This document shows positions 15,147 through 24,941 of a stretch of DNA of 64,000 nt, in pieces (position 1 is the first letter of the stretch; each line of letters starts with the position of its first letter). A program made the translations under genes and the position numbers. This DNA is from Muribaculaceae bacterium (GTDB lineage: Bacteria > Bacteroidota > Bacteroidia > Bacteroidales > Muribaculaceae), in the NCBI GenBank assembly GCA_017473615.1, contig JAFUKL010000035.1:1-64000 (forward strand). The letters run 5' to 3'. The notes beneath the pieces are model-generated. The model searched no databases. It was given only the letters and a program-made list of their open reading frames with translations, and was not told where the DNA came from.

Positions 15147-18100
15147 TTACTTTACAAGAATCTTGGCAGCTTTTCCTCCTACGACCACCACATATACTCC
15201 GGGGTCGACATCGGAAATAACTGTGCGTCCTTCTGCTGTTTCGGTTCTATGCACAACCGCACCATTGAGTGCTACAAGAGCCACAGGCAAGCCGGCTTCC
15301 TGAGTTTCAACAACAACGTTGTGTCCGTTAACAGTCACAGCTATATCAGAATCGGCACCTACCGCATCTATACCGCTGCCTACTACATCCATAAGATTGG
15401 TAAAGATGTAAACATTAGGCAGTTTGGTGTTAGTCATCACACACATTATATTATTAAAGCTCTTCAAGAATGTTGTAACACCGCCGTCAAGTGTATACTC
15501 TTCATCGATATACAACTCCTCACCTTCAAGCTCGCCCGTATCGGAATTCACCGAAGGTGTTCCAACAAACCAGCGATAAACGGTTTCAGTTCCATCCACC
15601 AATGCTTGGTCGGCCAAATCCACAACTCCGTCGACAGCTACGGCATCAATCGGAGCCTGTCCATGATAGCTGTAAGCCACATAAGTAGACTTAGCCAATG
15701 GCAATGTCTTGAAAGTAAACTTATTGTTATTGATAGTAAGCCATATCAACTTGGTGAGAGGCTCTACATCGATGCTTGACAACTCATTTTCACTCAATGT
15801 AAGCTGAGAAATGTTGGCAGCTTTCTCAAGATTGATTTCAGTCAGCTTGTTTTGGTCAAGATATAACGCCCACAATTTCTCGTTATCCAATTTGACTTCG
15901 GTCAACAGGTTATTGGCAGCTGAAAGCTGACCGATATTGGCGTTCTTGCTCAAATCAAGGCTTGTCAACTTATTACCGGATAGTGCAACCAAGTTCAACG
16001 CCGGATATTTCGACAAATCGAAACTTGTTAAATTATTGTTTTCCAAAGACAACTCGCTCAATTTTGCAGAGCCTTCAGGCAACTTTATCTCCGACAATCC
16101 GGCTCCGGTCACACTTATATTAATTGCATCCACAAGCTTGGATCCGTCAAACGACTCCAATACAGCTCCACCCATACTGAACACCGAAATAGTCTCCGCA
16201 GGCTCATAAGTGTACACATTCACAACAGTACCCGCCTTAGTTATAGCATTAAAACGTCTATATGTGTCACTAAGCAAGTATTGTGTCATATTTCCATCAC
16301 CGGCCCAATCAAAATAGACAGCCGTACCGGCTTTGACTGCTGCCAATGACAATGCTACGGTATCACCTTCATTTACGGTCTTGAACGTAGCTACCACATT
16401 GGTAGGCATACCGGCTGCAAGTATCGGAGTTGTCTTATACACGTTTTCTCCCGTGAATTCAGGGAATGCCGGATTTGTCATTTCACAAACAATATTACCC
16501 ACCTCGACGTTCAAGAATTTCATCAAACCATTATTATTGGTATAATCTGTTCCTTCCACCAATGCATCGCCTGCCTCGTTTCTCCAAGTATATTGAGTAG
16601 CTCCGTCAAGATTCAGTTCAGAGAGATCCACACCCGGACCCTTCGTAGCAATAATGAAGTCGGCTTGCGGAGCATATACATAGTTATCTTCACTCAAATT
16701 ACCATGAGCCGGCAGAGTGGCAAGCGTAAACAAGTTACCGCGGCAATCGAAATACTCAAGTACGCTTTCTTCCGGCATTGTTACAGCAGGTAATTGGTTA
16801 TCAGATATATCCAAGCGTTTAAGCGCATAGCAATAAGTAAAGTCAAGCTCTGTGAACGCATTATGAGAGAAATTCACTTCTTCCACATAGTCACCATTAT
16901 AGAAACTTATTGCTTTTGAAAGTTGATTGTTACTCAAGTTCAATATACGTATTGCACGCATGTCATTAAGCGTAACATCCGTCAGTTTATTATTGCTCAA
17001 ATTGATATTAGTCAAAGCATTCTTTGAATAACTTGAATTATTGCCCTCCAATGTGAGATTTGACAGATTGTTACCCGACAAATCAAGCGTTTGCAAACAG
17101 CGATTCCAACTCAAATCCACGGTATACAATCCCGCATTAGCAAGGCGCAAAGTTCGCATCGATACAAGTTTTGTCACATCTGCCGAATACATAGGTATAT
17201 CCTTCACATCTACAGCAGTAAGCGTCACGCCCTCGGGAGCATAGACGGCAATCGCTCCATAACCTGCCTTTGTTCCTGTGACATTGGCAACAGTCGGAGC
17301 ATCCGATGAAGTGGCAGTGAAAGCCACTTGCGTTTGGTCTCCGAAATCTACCAAGAATTCTACCGGATTTTCAGGCGTTGCACCCTCAGCACCAATACCA
17401 AAAGCTATTTGACCGCCGGGAGATACACTTGTAGTAAAGTTGAACACCTTAGTGGCCTTACCGAATTCAGCTTCCGATTTCACCATAAACTTCTCTGTGG
17501 TAAGAACATATTCATTCAATTCGGAATTGGCAAATGCAATATAAATACTGTCGGCATGCTCCTTCAGTATTGTCACTTTTCCATCAACGTATGTATAGTA
17601 GCTTTCATCCAATAGTTCCGGAGCAGCCGGATTATATTCCGATACGGCATATACTGCTGCACCGGTAGTAGTTCCTTCTCTAAGTACTCTATCGCTATAG
17701 TCGAAAACTGCACCTACCTTATAAGACTTATCGACATCGAAACTGCGCTGACCGTAATAATAGGTATTCCATGTTCCCGGATTAACAGGCAATGTAGCGA
17801 AGTCCATACAGTTATCATTCAAATACACCTGATAAAGGTTAGGACAATTTGACAGGTCTATTTTAGTCAAGTAATTATCGGTAACCGACAAAAATTGCAA
17901 ATAAGTATTTTTAGAAAGATCTAACTCGGTAAGTTTATTACCCGCACAGAATAGATAAATCAAATACGGATTATTGGTTACATCAAGTTCAGAAATCTTA
18001 TATTCGTTATTATACGAGCCTCTGTGAGAGCAATAAAGTTGTTGCAAATTAGGGTTCTTGCTCACGTCAAGAGATGTCACCTTGGTATCCGACACGTTCA

Positions 18101-18839
18101 ATATCGCCAAATTAGGATTCTGCGAAACATCCACACTTGCTACATTGGTAACATCCAATGTCAAGCGTTGAAGATTGGGACAACCGGTAGGATCAATCTT
18201 GGTAAGGCTCACATTATGATAACCGTCGAAAGACATCATCTTGGGATAATCAGACAAGTTGAAGTCCGAATCCATGTGTTCTATAATACTCACTTCAAGG
18301 ATATACAATTCAGGCTTGTTACCTCCTATGATAAGCGGAGTTTCAGCCGTAAATGCATTGTCCGACACGTAGAGTGCGCGCAATTGGGACTGATTTGTCA
18401 AATCAAGTCTTTTCAATTCATTATGGCTCAAATCCAAAATGTCAAATTTCACCCCTTCGGCAAATTCAATCCATTCTATATAGCAACCACTGGCATTCAA
18501 ATAGTCCATTTGAGCCGCATCGCCATAAATTTTCACAATACCTTCTTTAGAAACCTGACATTCTATAAAAGTTCCGCCTATTTCTTGTGTATCTTCATTA
18601 TAGGCTGATTGCACGGTCTCATATTCTATTTTACCGAAACCGCAATCGACATCGATATACTGACCGGCATCAACTGTTCCAAGCACCAATGAGAACTGAT
18701 TGGTATCCCCCACCGATTCATATATGTTTGTCTTGAAAGTAATAATAGGTTCATCAGAAGAGGTCTGCGCCACTACTGCAGTCGGCATGCTCATCACAAG
18801 CAGCACTGCAAGAACCAATCTGTTTAAAATTTTATTCAT
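15147..18839 (-). CDS. Large secreted leucine-rich-repeat protein with T9SS sorting domain
   Basis: 1230 residues with an N-terminal signal peptide ending about AVVAQ. Three blocks of Bacteroidetes-type leucine-rich repeats can be seen (about residues 130-360, 570-720 and 960-1080), for example LRALYVSDNAF, LTELDLSKNTYLQFLSVTDN and LSLENNNLTSFDLSKYPAL, separated by beta-rich linkers. The last 75 residues are a type-A T9SS C-terminal domain (GLPVALVALNGAVVHRTE, GVYVVVVGGKAAKILVK). It should be exported by Sec and then moved across the outer membrane by the type IX system, serving as a surface binding protein. It is 61 bp downstream of the subtilase and may be read through from it. Confidence 0.88.
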   Translation of the reverse strand: MNKILNRLVLAVLLVMSMPTAVVAQTSSDEPIITFKTNIYESVGDTNQFSLVLGTVDAGQYIDVDCGFGKIEYETVQSAYNEDTQEIGGTFIECQVSKEGIVKIYGDAAQMDYLNASGCYIEWIEFAEGVKFDILDLSHNELKRLDLTNQSQLRALYVSDNAFTAETPLIIGGNKPELYILEVSIIEHMDSDFNLSDYPKMMSFDGYHNVSLTKIDPTGCPNLQRLTLDVTNVASVDVSQNPNLAILNVSDTKVTSLDVSKNPNLQQLYCSHRGSYNNEYKISELDVTNNPYLIYLFCAGNKLTELDLSKNTYLQFLSVTDNYLTKIDLSNCPNLYQVYLNDNCMDFATLPVNPGTWNTYYYGQRSFDVDKSYKVGAVFDYSDRVLREGTTTGAAVYAVSEYNPAAPELLDESYYTYVDGKVTILKEHADSIYIAFANSELNEYVLTTEKFMVKSEAEFGKATKVFNFTTSVSPGGQIAFGIGAEGATPENPVEFLVDFGDQTQVAFTATSSDAPTVANVTGTKAGYGAIAVYAPEGVTLTAVDVKDIPMYSADVTKLVSMRTLRLANAGLYTVDLSWNRCLQTLDLSGNNLSNLTLEGNNSSYSKNALTNINLSNNKLTDVTLNDMRAIRILNLSNNQLSKAISFYNGDYVEEVNFSHNAFTELDFTYCYALKRLDISDNQLPAVTMPEESVLEYFDCRGNLFTLATLPAHGNLSEDNYVYAPQADFIIATKGPGVDLSELNLDGATQYTWRNEAGDALVEGTDYTNNNGLMKFLNVEVGNIVCEMTNPAFPEFTGENVYKTTPILAAGMPTNVVATFKTVNEGDTVALSLAAVKAGTAVYFDWAGDGNMTQYLLSDTYRRFNAITKAGTVVNVYTYEPAETISVFSMGGAVLESFDGSKLVDAINISVTGAGLSEIKLPEGSAKLSELSLENNNLTSFDLSKYPALNLVALSGNKLTSLDLSKNANIGQLSAANNLLTEVKLDNEKLWALYLDQNKLTEINLEKAANISQLTLSENELSSIDVEPLTKLIWLTINNNKFTFKTLPLAKSTYVAYSYHGQAPIDAVAVDGVVDLADQALVDGTETVYRWFVGTPSVNSDTGELEGEELYIDEEYTLDGGVTTFLKSFNNIMCVMTNTKLPNVYIFTNLMDVVGSGIDAVGADSDIAVTVNGHNVVVETQEAGLPVALVALNGAVVHRTETAEGRTVISDVDPGVYVVVVGGKAAKILVK

Positions 18840-18858
18840 AATAATTAGGATTTAAATA

Positions 18859-18894
18859 TTAGCCCAAAAAGGCAAATATGCCTAATTGGGCTAA
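18859..18894. terminator. Hairpin between the subtilase and LRR genes
   Basis: Nested stem TTAGCCCAA / TTGGGCTAA with inner AGGC/GCCT around AAATAT. It fills most of the 61-bp gap between the protease stop and the LRR start. The following bases are AT-rich but not a clean T-run, so it could be a partial terminator or an RNA processing/stability element that sets the ratio of the two genes. Confidence 0.5.
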
Positions 18895-18900
18895 ATGTTT

Positions 18901-21198
18901 TTATTTTACTATTATCTTTTGGCTATGAGTACCGTTCACGTTAAGTACATATACGCCTGATGCAAGAGAAGAGCCATCTATATTTGTCTCGTCCCCCTCT
19001 ACGGTAGTCTTAAACACTGTCTGACCTTGCATATTGTAAAGTGCAATATGCATCTTTTCGGCTCCGCCAAGGAACACGTTATAATTCTTATCTCCTGCAA
19101 CCGACACCATCAAACGGTCATCCTGAGTAAGCACACTGCAAATGCCGGTATTTGCACGGCGCAGCACTTCTTTTAAGCCTGCATACGCATCAAATTTTCC
19201 GGCACCCCATTGAACAGGATCTCCGGTGAATCCGGTCACATAGCTGTCCTTTACAGCTGTAGCCTCCACAATCTCTTTAACCTCGGCAATCGTAAGCGTA
19301 GGATCTGCCTCAAGCCATAGAGCAATTGAGCCTGACACCACCGGGGCTGCCATAGACGTACCTATCGCTTCTTGCCAATAATCGACAGAACCATCGGTAT
19401 AAGTATACTTAGCTTGAAGACTTTCATTACCTACACTATAATAATTGATATATGGAGAACTGGATGAAGAGATGACTGTAGCACCCGGCGCACAAACGTG
19501 TGGCAGATTACGTCCGTCTATCAAAGTAGCGTATGAAGAGAACGGAGCTACTTGCGATTCGGTAAAATTAGAATATGACGCAATAGATCTGTCCAAGTTA
19601 GCCCAACTCTTACGAGTTGTATAAGCACCTACTACAAGAACGTTCTCACCGCAAGCCATATCATTGATTGAGCCGTTGCAGCTGCCGTTGTCCCAACCTT
19701 CTTGTCCGTAGCTGTCCATATATGAATAAAGACCGTCACAGAACACATCGATACGCTGCCCTTCTTTTCCTCTCACGATAAAGCCGAAAATACAATCACC
19801 GGCAGAATTACCTGCAGTATTGTCACTCACTTGAAAATCAATCATTGTGTAGTAACGACCGTTGTCGCTGTCGATCATAGAGCCTATGCCGAAATATCCT
19901 TGGAAGTATGTTGAAAAAGTTGTGTTTGTTTTGTCTCCACTTGACACATATCCCGGAGTGGAATAATACACAGCCGAGCCATTAGTATTACCGGTACATG
20001 TGTATTTAAATGCCGTTTTTCCGCGACTTTTACGATATGCCACAACATCCACCTCAAATTCCTCTTCACTATCGCTATAGATATACAACTGACCGTAACG
20101 AAGATTTGTAAGCGTACCCGAAGATACCGTCACTTCAGGATATACAGGATATAAGAAAGATTTCAGTTCGGTATCTTCAGCCGTGAAAGTTTGGTTAAGT
20201 GCAATAGGCATGTCGCCTTCATTTCCTGCCGATACACATATAATACTTTCCTTACCACACTCTTCCAAGAATTTACACATCACCTGCGTTCCATCGTGAG
20301 CGCCATAATTACTACCTAAAGAAAGGTTCACCACCGATGGTTTATTGCTGTCATAAGCATATTGCAAAGCATAATCCACACCCACGGCAATAGCGTAGTC
20401 GGAAAGTTCGCCGCAAGCCGCAGCTATATCCGATTCGTATGCTATACCGTAATACGGATTTGCCGCATCTACAACCTTGGCATCAAATTGATTGGTTCCG
20501 GTTGCCATTTCAAGATTGCCTTTATAACCTCCTGCCATGATACCGGTGGTGTGCGTACCGTGAAAAGTACCGTAATTATCGGTTGGGAATTCACTTATAT
20601 CATCACCGGCTTCCCACACATAACCCGAAAGTTCCGATGCATCAGCGGCGTCTTCTTCATAAAACATATACAACAATTGACCGAAACGGTGTGTTCCGTC
20701 CTCTCTTTTGAAGTTAATGTGATTAGGTGCAAGACCTTGGTCAACAATACCGGTCACCACACCTTTTCCTGTATATGCCTGTGGAAGACCTTCGCCGGCA
20801 TGAATTTTGTCTACACCAATAGCAGGACGTACCTTATCCATCTTAGTAAACACCTCACGGGAAAGTTGTAGTTTTTTAACACTTCTCAACGTAGAGAAAC
20901 GTTCTACTTCATCTATCGGCATTGTCACAAGTGCAATACGACCGCGAGTACGGTTCACGGTTATACCTTCTGCTTCAAGTTGCTCGAATGTAGCACCTTC
21001 GGCAAGCTCTATCATTCCGTTAACATGAGTTGCAGCCGACTTGCGCACCTGCAATGATTTTGTACGGCTGTTATAAACCGGTACATTTTCCAACTTATGC
21101 TTACGCAATTGGCTACGACTTAACAAATCAAGTTTTGACTCTGCCGTAGCCGACATTGCAATTGCCACAGCCAATAAGCCTAAATAAAACTTTTTCAT
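18901..21198 (-). CDS. Secreted subtilisin-like serine protease (S8) with T9SS sorting domain
   Basis: 765 residues from ATG 21198 (the triplet at 21216 is TTG). A signal peptide (MKKFYLGLLAVAIAMSATA) is followed by a propeptide-like region (about 20-125) and the S8 catalytic domain: Asp in GIVDQG (about 153), His in HGTHTTGI (about 216), oxyanion Asn in SAGNEGD and Ser in GTSMAAP (about 630). A long insertion sits between the His and Ser blocks. The C-terminal 70 residues form a T9SS type-A domain (ALYNMQGQTVFK, GVYVLNVNG, QKIIVK). The complete triad predicts an active extracellular protease. It heads a two-gene unit with the LRR protein and has a leader shared with the 1530-residue gene. 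Confidence 0.93.
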   Translation of the reverse strand: MKKFYLGLLAVAIAMSATAESKLDLLSRSQLRKHKLENVPVYNSRTKSLQVRKSAATHVNGMIELAEGATFEQLEAEGITVNRTRGRIALVTMPIDEVERFSTLRSVKKLQLSREVFTKMDKVRPAIGVDKIHAGEGLPQAYTGKGVVTGIVDQGLAPNHINFKREDGTHRFGQLLYMFYEEDAADASELSGYVWEAGDDISEFPTDNYGTFHGTHTTGIMAGGYKGNLEMATGTNQFDAKVVDAANPYYGIAYESDIAAACGELSDYAIAVGVDYALQYAYDSNKPSVVNLSLGSNYGAHDGTQVMCKFLEECGKESIICVSAGNEGDMPIALNQTFTAEDTELKSFLYPVYPEVTVSSGTLTNLRYGQLYIYSDSEEEFEVDVVAYRKSRGKTAFKYTCTGNTNGSAVYYSTPGYVSSGDKTNTTFSTYFQGYFGIGSMIDSDNGRYYTMIDFQVSDNTAGNSAGDCIFGFIVRGKEGQRIDVFCDGLYSYMDSYGQEGWDNGSCNGSINDMACGENVLVVGAYTTRKSWANLDRSIASYSNFTESQVAPFSSYATLIDGRNLPHVCAPGATVISSSSSPYINYYSVGNESLQAKYTYTDGSVDYWQEAIGTSMAAPVVSGSIALWLEADPTLTIAEVKEIVEATAVKDSYVTGFTGDPVQWGAGKFDAYAGLKEVLRRANTGICSVLTQDDRLMVSVAGDKNYNVFLGGAEKMHIALYNMQGQTVFKTTVEGDETNIDGSSLASGVYVLNVNGTHSQKIIVK

Positions 21199-21312
21199 AT
21201 TTCTGTATATTTTCAATGTTATTTCAAATTTTATCGACTAAAACACACTTTTTTACACAAAATTCTATCATTATGTAAAAGCAACTGTCAACATCCTTAA
21301 ATTGCAGTATTC

Positions 21313-21415
21313 ATTTATTATGCAAATCTTTTCTATATTTTTACAAATTCTATGAATACCAACTAATTAGCATTGGAATTATCGTGCAAATATACATAAA
21401 TTATTACAAAATTTA
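21313..21415 (-). promoter_or_regulatory. Promoter/leader of the subtilase, duplicated upstream of the 1530-residue gene
   Basis: On the minus strand this segment has TTTGTAATAA, the -7 box TATATTTG followed by CACG, then a leader block ending TTTGCATAATAAAT. A 48-nt part of the leader matches the segment at 29565-29662 at 42 of 48 positions, and the TATATTTGCACG core is identical. The remaining leader (21217-21312) has no coding potential. The shared sequence suggests common regulation of the two secreted genes. Confidence 0.6.
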
Positions 21416-21508
21416 CATCTTAGCTTAAGAAAATCATATAAATACCCCTTTTTATTTACAATCTCACACATTTTCACTATCAATAGATTTTCGTTTGCAA
21501 TATTAAAA

Positions 21509-21545
21509 AATGTGGATGCATCTTTCATCATGATGCACCCACATT
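21509..21545 (-). terminator. Terminator of the GLUG-repeat gene
   Basis: Stem AATGTGG+TGCATC / GATGCA+CCACATT with one mismatch and a 9-nt loop. On the minus strand it is followed by TTTTTT, 35 bp after the stop codon. Confidence 0.8.
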
Positions 21546-21579
21546 ACAGTTTATTATAAGCCCTATTGCTATAAGAGCA

Positions 21580-24500
21580 TTATTTCACAGCCACTTTGGC
21601 AGATGTTTTCACACCGTTTTCATCGGTTGCCAACACTATATATATTCCGGCAGCCATATTTATCGTTTCTATGGTTGCTCCGGCTGATTCGGCAACTTTC
21701 AAACCGGAAACTGCGTAGACCTCGATTACGACAGCTCCTGTTGCCATGATTCTATTACCATCATAGCTGATTCTCGCCGTATTCTCAGCTACAGTCTCCG
21801 CACTTATACCGCTGCTTGCCATTTCAAAATACAAACAAGGATCGTTTGACGTCTCCTCACTCCAAGGATTATCCACATCTGTTCCATACTTGAATCCGCG
21901 CGCTTCAAAAAAAGCCTTATTCAAATCGGTTTCTTCCACATCGGCGCCTTCTGTTGAAGATGCATCAGCAGCAATTGTATTATCTACTATCGCTAACGAC
22001 GAAATCACATGGTTATCGGCTAAAGCAACTTCTTTTATCGGAACCAATGTCGGATCCCATTGCATGGCAACTTTGTCTTCATCATAACGAGTGTAACCGA
22101 CAATGCGATGTGCAGCACCTTCTCCGGCTGTTATGGTCTTCAACGCCACCACATTGCCCGAGATGACAGGAGTTACCACGGTATCTTCTCTGTTTATATT
22201 CCAATCCGGAGTTAAAGATCCGGCGATTCCACCTGTTTTAAAGTTATCATTCATGTCGGCTTTTGCTGCAGTAAGGTTTCCTTCTACATAGCACATGTGT
22301 ATACCTCCGCGCTCAGCCGCTCCCACAATACCACCTATCGTATTTTGTCCTTCAATATCTACATCGGCGTGACAATTCACCACCTTGCAATCTGTTGAAG
22401 TTGAACCTACGATACCACCGATTTTCGTACCGGCAATAATACTGCCGTTCACAGCACATGCTTTCACCGTTGAGCCTGTAAGTGTATTACCTGCAATACC
22501 TCCCACACAATCCGTTTCAGTAGCATCAATTGAAAGATTATCTACCAAACATCCTGATATTTCGGTGTTCAGCATAGCACAAGCCACCACGCCTCCTACT
22601 ACAGCCGATGATTTACCGCCGGTAATTACGGCATTTTTCACTTGAACATTACAAATTGTATCGCTTGCAGCCTCTGCTACCAAGAAGCCCATATATGAAA
22701 CATTTTCACCTATTTCAACCTGTGGAGAATCCAAGATGATGTCTTTAATTATAGCTGCTTCGGTAGTTGCAAAAATTGCAGAATACACATCATTACCGTC
22801 AAGAATAAGATTGCTTATAGTGTTATTGCCACCATCAAACGAACCTGTGAAACCCGGGATTGCCTTCCACGCACCATAATCGGCAGCATCAAAGTCATTC
22901 ACCACCTTATAATGAGCCGACGGATTACGTGCTATCATTGCCATATCCCCGGCAGTTGCGATATTATAAGGGTTATCCTTTGTACCATCTCCTCCTGCAC
23001 TAAACATAGAGAATGGAAGGAATTTCAATTCAACGGTAATATTGTCGGTTGCCGAACTAAGATACGGTATAAACAATGTAGGAACCCCATCGCCTAAACC
23101 TAACAATGCACAAGTTCCTATATCGCCTTTCCCATCAGGTTCTTCCTTATATTGACCGACAATTGTTCCATCTTCTTTTACGATGCGAAGTTCATCTATC
23201 ATATTTGTAGCCGATTCGCTTTCGCGCTGGTTGGCTATGAATACATATTCGCGCTGAGCATCGGTATCAAACAAATAAGGATTCAAGGCTTCACCCATTA
23301 CCAATGGAGACCAACTTGCATTAAGAGAGCCGACATTGAATTTCACGATACGGTCTATTTTGCCCTCTTTAGTCACCCATGCCAAGCGTTGGAAAATATC
23401 AACACCGTTATCATCAGTTTCAGGAGAAGCCAAAGCTATTACATATTGGTAGGAATCACCCACAGGGTAACGGTCTATATTTGTTGATATTACATTACCT
23501 TCTACTTCAGCACCAAAAGCAACTACTGTTTCACAAGAAGGCACATCCACCATTGACAACGTTTGACCATCGGTTGACAAAAATGCCATTTGCTTTGATT
23601 GTCCATGTATGTCATACATATTCATCCAGTCGCTCACATCTTCGGCAATAGTCTTTACGACATTGCTTTCCATGTCATACACCTTAAATGCGATAGCCTC
23701 ATCCTCGGTATTCACTTCAAAACCTGTGGTTGCAACCACCAACCGAAGTTCACCCGTTTCGTCCCAGAAATCATTAGCCAAATCTTCGCTTCCGTAAAGT
23801 CCCACACCATATTGTACAAGATATTGTGAAGTTGAAGTTACCGGAATTGACACCTTTCCCACTTCGTTAAAATTCTTGTCATAAATGGCGGCTATAAAAT
23901 TATTGTTTTCGGTAGGAACCATATCCCAAGGCTCTTCATAAGAAACCGGGTCAAGGTATTCTTTTTCATATTGTGACACCACATAATAAAAATCACCACC
24001 TATCGTGAACACATTGAAGACGCCACCCACTTGATATTCAGCTAACTTTGACGGTACAGAAAAACTCTTTTTCAAAAAAGCTCCGTTGCTGCTCCATGTG
24101 GCTTTCGTATATACGTCATACTTCTGCACCGAGACTTCTTCCTCCACAGCAGTATAACTTAATACAGCTATAGGTTCATAACTATAACCGGTATATGTCT
24201 GAACAATTGACATAAAACCCTCATAGGTGAATTTCACTTCACCGGTAGCAAGGTCATAGATATATGTAATATTAGATGTGACACCGGGAGAATGAATAAT
24301 GTGTACCGTAACCGGTAATTCATAAGAGGACTGTTCGCGATCAAACAACTTATTGGTAATCACATTACCGACAACAATTCCATTACAACTGCCTTCTGCA
24401 GGAACTGTGACGTTAATAGTACTTTGCACCTCACCTTTATTGTTATAAAGGGTTATTTCCGAACCGGAATAATAGTAGCCCGACACTTCAAAACTCTGTG

Positions 24501-24759
24501 TTGCGTACCATTGTGTTCCATCCGGTCCCTCAACAAAACTATAATCCTCAGCCGGGCCTATCGTCAACATACTTGACGCTGTTCTGCTTTGTTTCGGTTT
24601 CTTAAAAGTAGAACCCGACTTCCACGAATGATTTGCCGAAGTCAAAATAGTTGAAATCGGATTGTCTGATCTCACGATACGCAAATCAGATGCATCAGCT
24701 CTGCCTCCTGCACACACCAACAATGCTGCAAGAAACGCATTAATGTAAAAGTTCTTCAT
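21580..24759 (-). CDS. Large secreted GLUG-repeat protein with T9SS sorting domain
   Basis: About 1059 residues from ATG 24759, where MKNFYINAFLAALLVCAGG gives a signal peptide; an in-frame ATG at 24789 would add ten residues. The N-terminal half (about 40-570) is beta-rich without a recognised family, possibly a propeller. Residues of about 590-890 contain GLUG-type units: FDGGNNTISNLILDGNDVYSAIF, MGFLVAEAASDTICNV, VGGIAGNTLTGSTV, TGGIAGSL. The tail (VIEVYAVSGLKVAES, GIYIVLATDENG, SAKVAVK) is a T9SS type-A domain. Probably a surface adhesin-like protein. A strong terminator of the preceding gene lies 80 bp upstream, so it needs its own promoter, which I could not identify. Confidence 0.85.
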   Translation of the reverse strand: MKNFYINAFLAALLVCAGGRADASDLRIVRSDNPISTILTSANHSWKSGSTFKKPKQSRTASSMLTIGPAEDYSFVEGPDGTQWYATQSFEVSGYYYSGSEITLYNNKGEVQSTINVTVPAEGSCNGIVVGNVITNKLFDREQSSYELPVTVHIIHSPGVTSNITYIYDLATGEVKFTYEGFMSIVQTYTGYSYEPIAVLSYTAVEEEVSVQKYDVYTKATWSSNGAFLKKSFSVPSKLAEYQVGGVFNVFTIGGDFYYVVSQYEKEYLDPVSYEEPWDMVPTENNNFIAAIYDKNFNEVGKVSIPVTSTSQYLVQYGVGLYGSEDLANDFWDETGELRLVVATTGFEVNTEDEAIAFKVYDMESNVVKTIAEDVSDWMNMYDIHGQSKQMAFLSTDGQTLSMVDVPSCETVVAFGAEVEGNVISTNIDRYPVGDSYQYVIALASPETDDNGVDIFQRLAWVTKEGKIDRIVKFNVGSLNASWSPLVMGEALNPYLFDTDAQREYVFIANQRESESATNMIDELRIVKEDGTIVGQYKEEPDGKGDIGTCALLGLGDGVPTLFIPYLSSATDNITVELKFLPFSMFSAGGDGTKDNPYNIATAGDMAMIARNPSAHYKVVNDFDAADYGAWKAIPGFTGSFDGGNNTISNLILDGNDVYSAIFATTEAAIIKDIILDSPQVEIGENVSYMGFLVAEAASDTICNVQVKNAVITGGKSSAVVGGVVACAMLNTEISGCLVDNLSIDATETDCVGGIAGNTLTGSTVKACAVNGSIIAGTKIGGIVGSTSTDCKVVNCHADVDIEGQNTIGGIVGAAERGGIHMCYVEGNLTAAKADMNDNFKTGGIAGSLTPDWNINREDTVVTPVISGNVVALKTITAGEGAAHRIVGYTRYDEDKVAMQWDPTLVPIKEVALADNHVISSLAIVDNTIAADASSTEGADVEETDLNKAFFEARGFKYGTDVDNPWSEETSNDPCLYFEMASSGISAETVAENTARISYDGNRIMATGAVVIEVYAVSGLKVAESAGATIETINMAAGIYIVLATDENGVKTSAKVAVK

Positions 24760-24836
24760 ATATTTAAATTCTGTTAATATTTTCCCCATAAAAGCCGCCT
24801 TTTATCATTATATAAAAAGCAGTTCTTTTATATTGC

Positions 24837-24880
24837 AAAAATGGAGGGAATGCCCGACATTGACATTCCATCCATTTTTT
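24837..24880 (-). terminator. Terminator of the 1530-residue secreted protein gene
   Basis: Stem AAAAATGGA+GGAATG / CATTCC+TCCATTTTT with one G/A mismatch and an 11-nt loop, with T-runs on either strand. It separates the 1530-residue gene from the GLUG gene. Confidence 0.75.
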
Positions 24881-24941
24881 AATTAATTTAAATCAGTCAT
24901 ATATTTGCCTGATTTGGCTTATTAGCCCAATAAGTTAAGAC

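Noticed and set aside
18859..18894. Inverted repeat as a mobile element (MITE) end
   Set aside because: A single nested hairpin with no target duplication or second copy; position between two genes fits a transcript-end or processing hairpin better.
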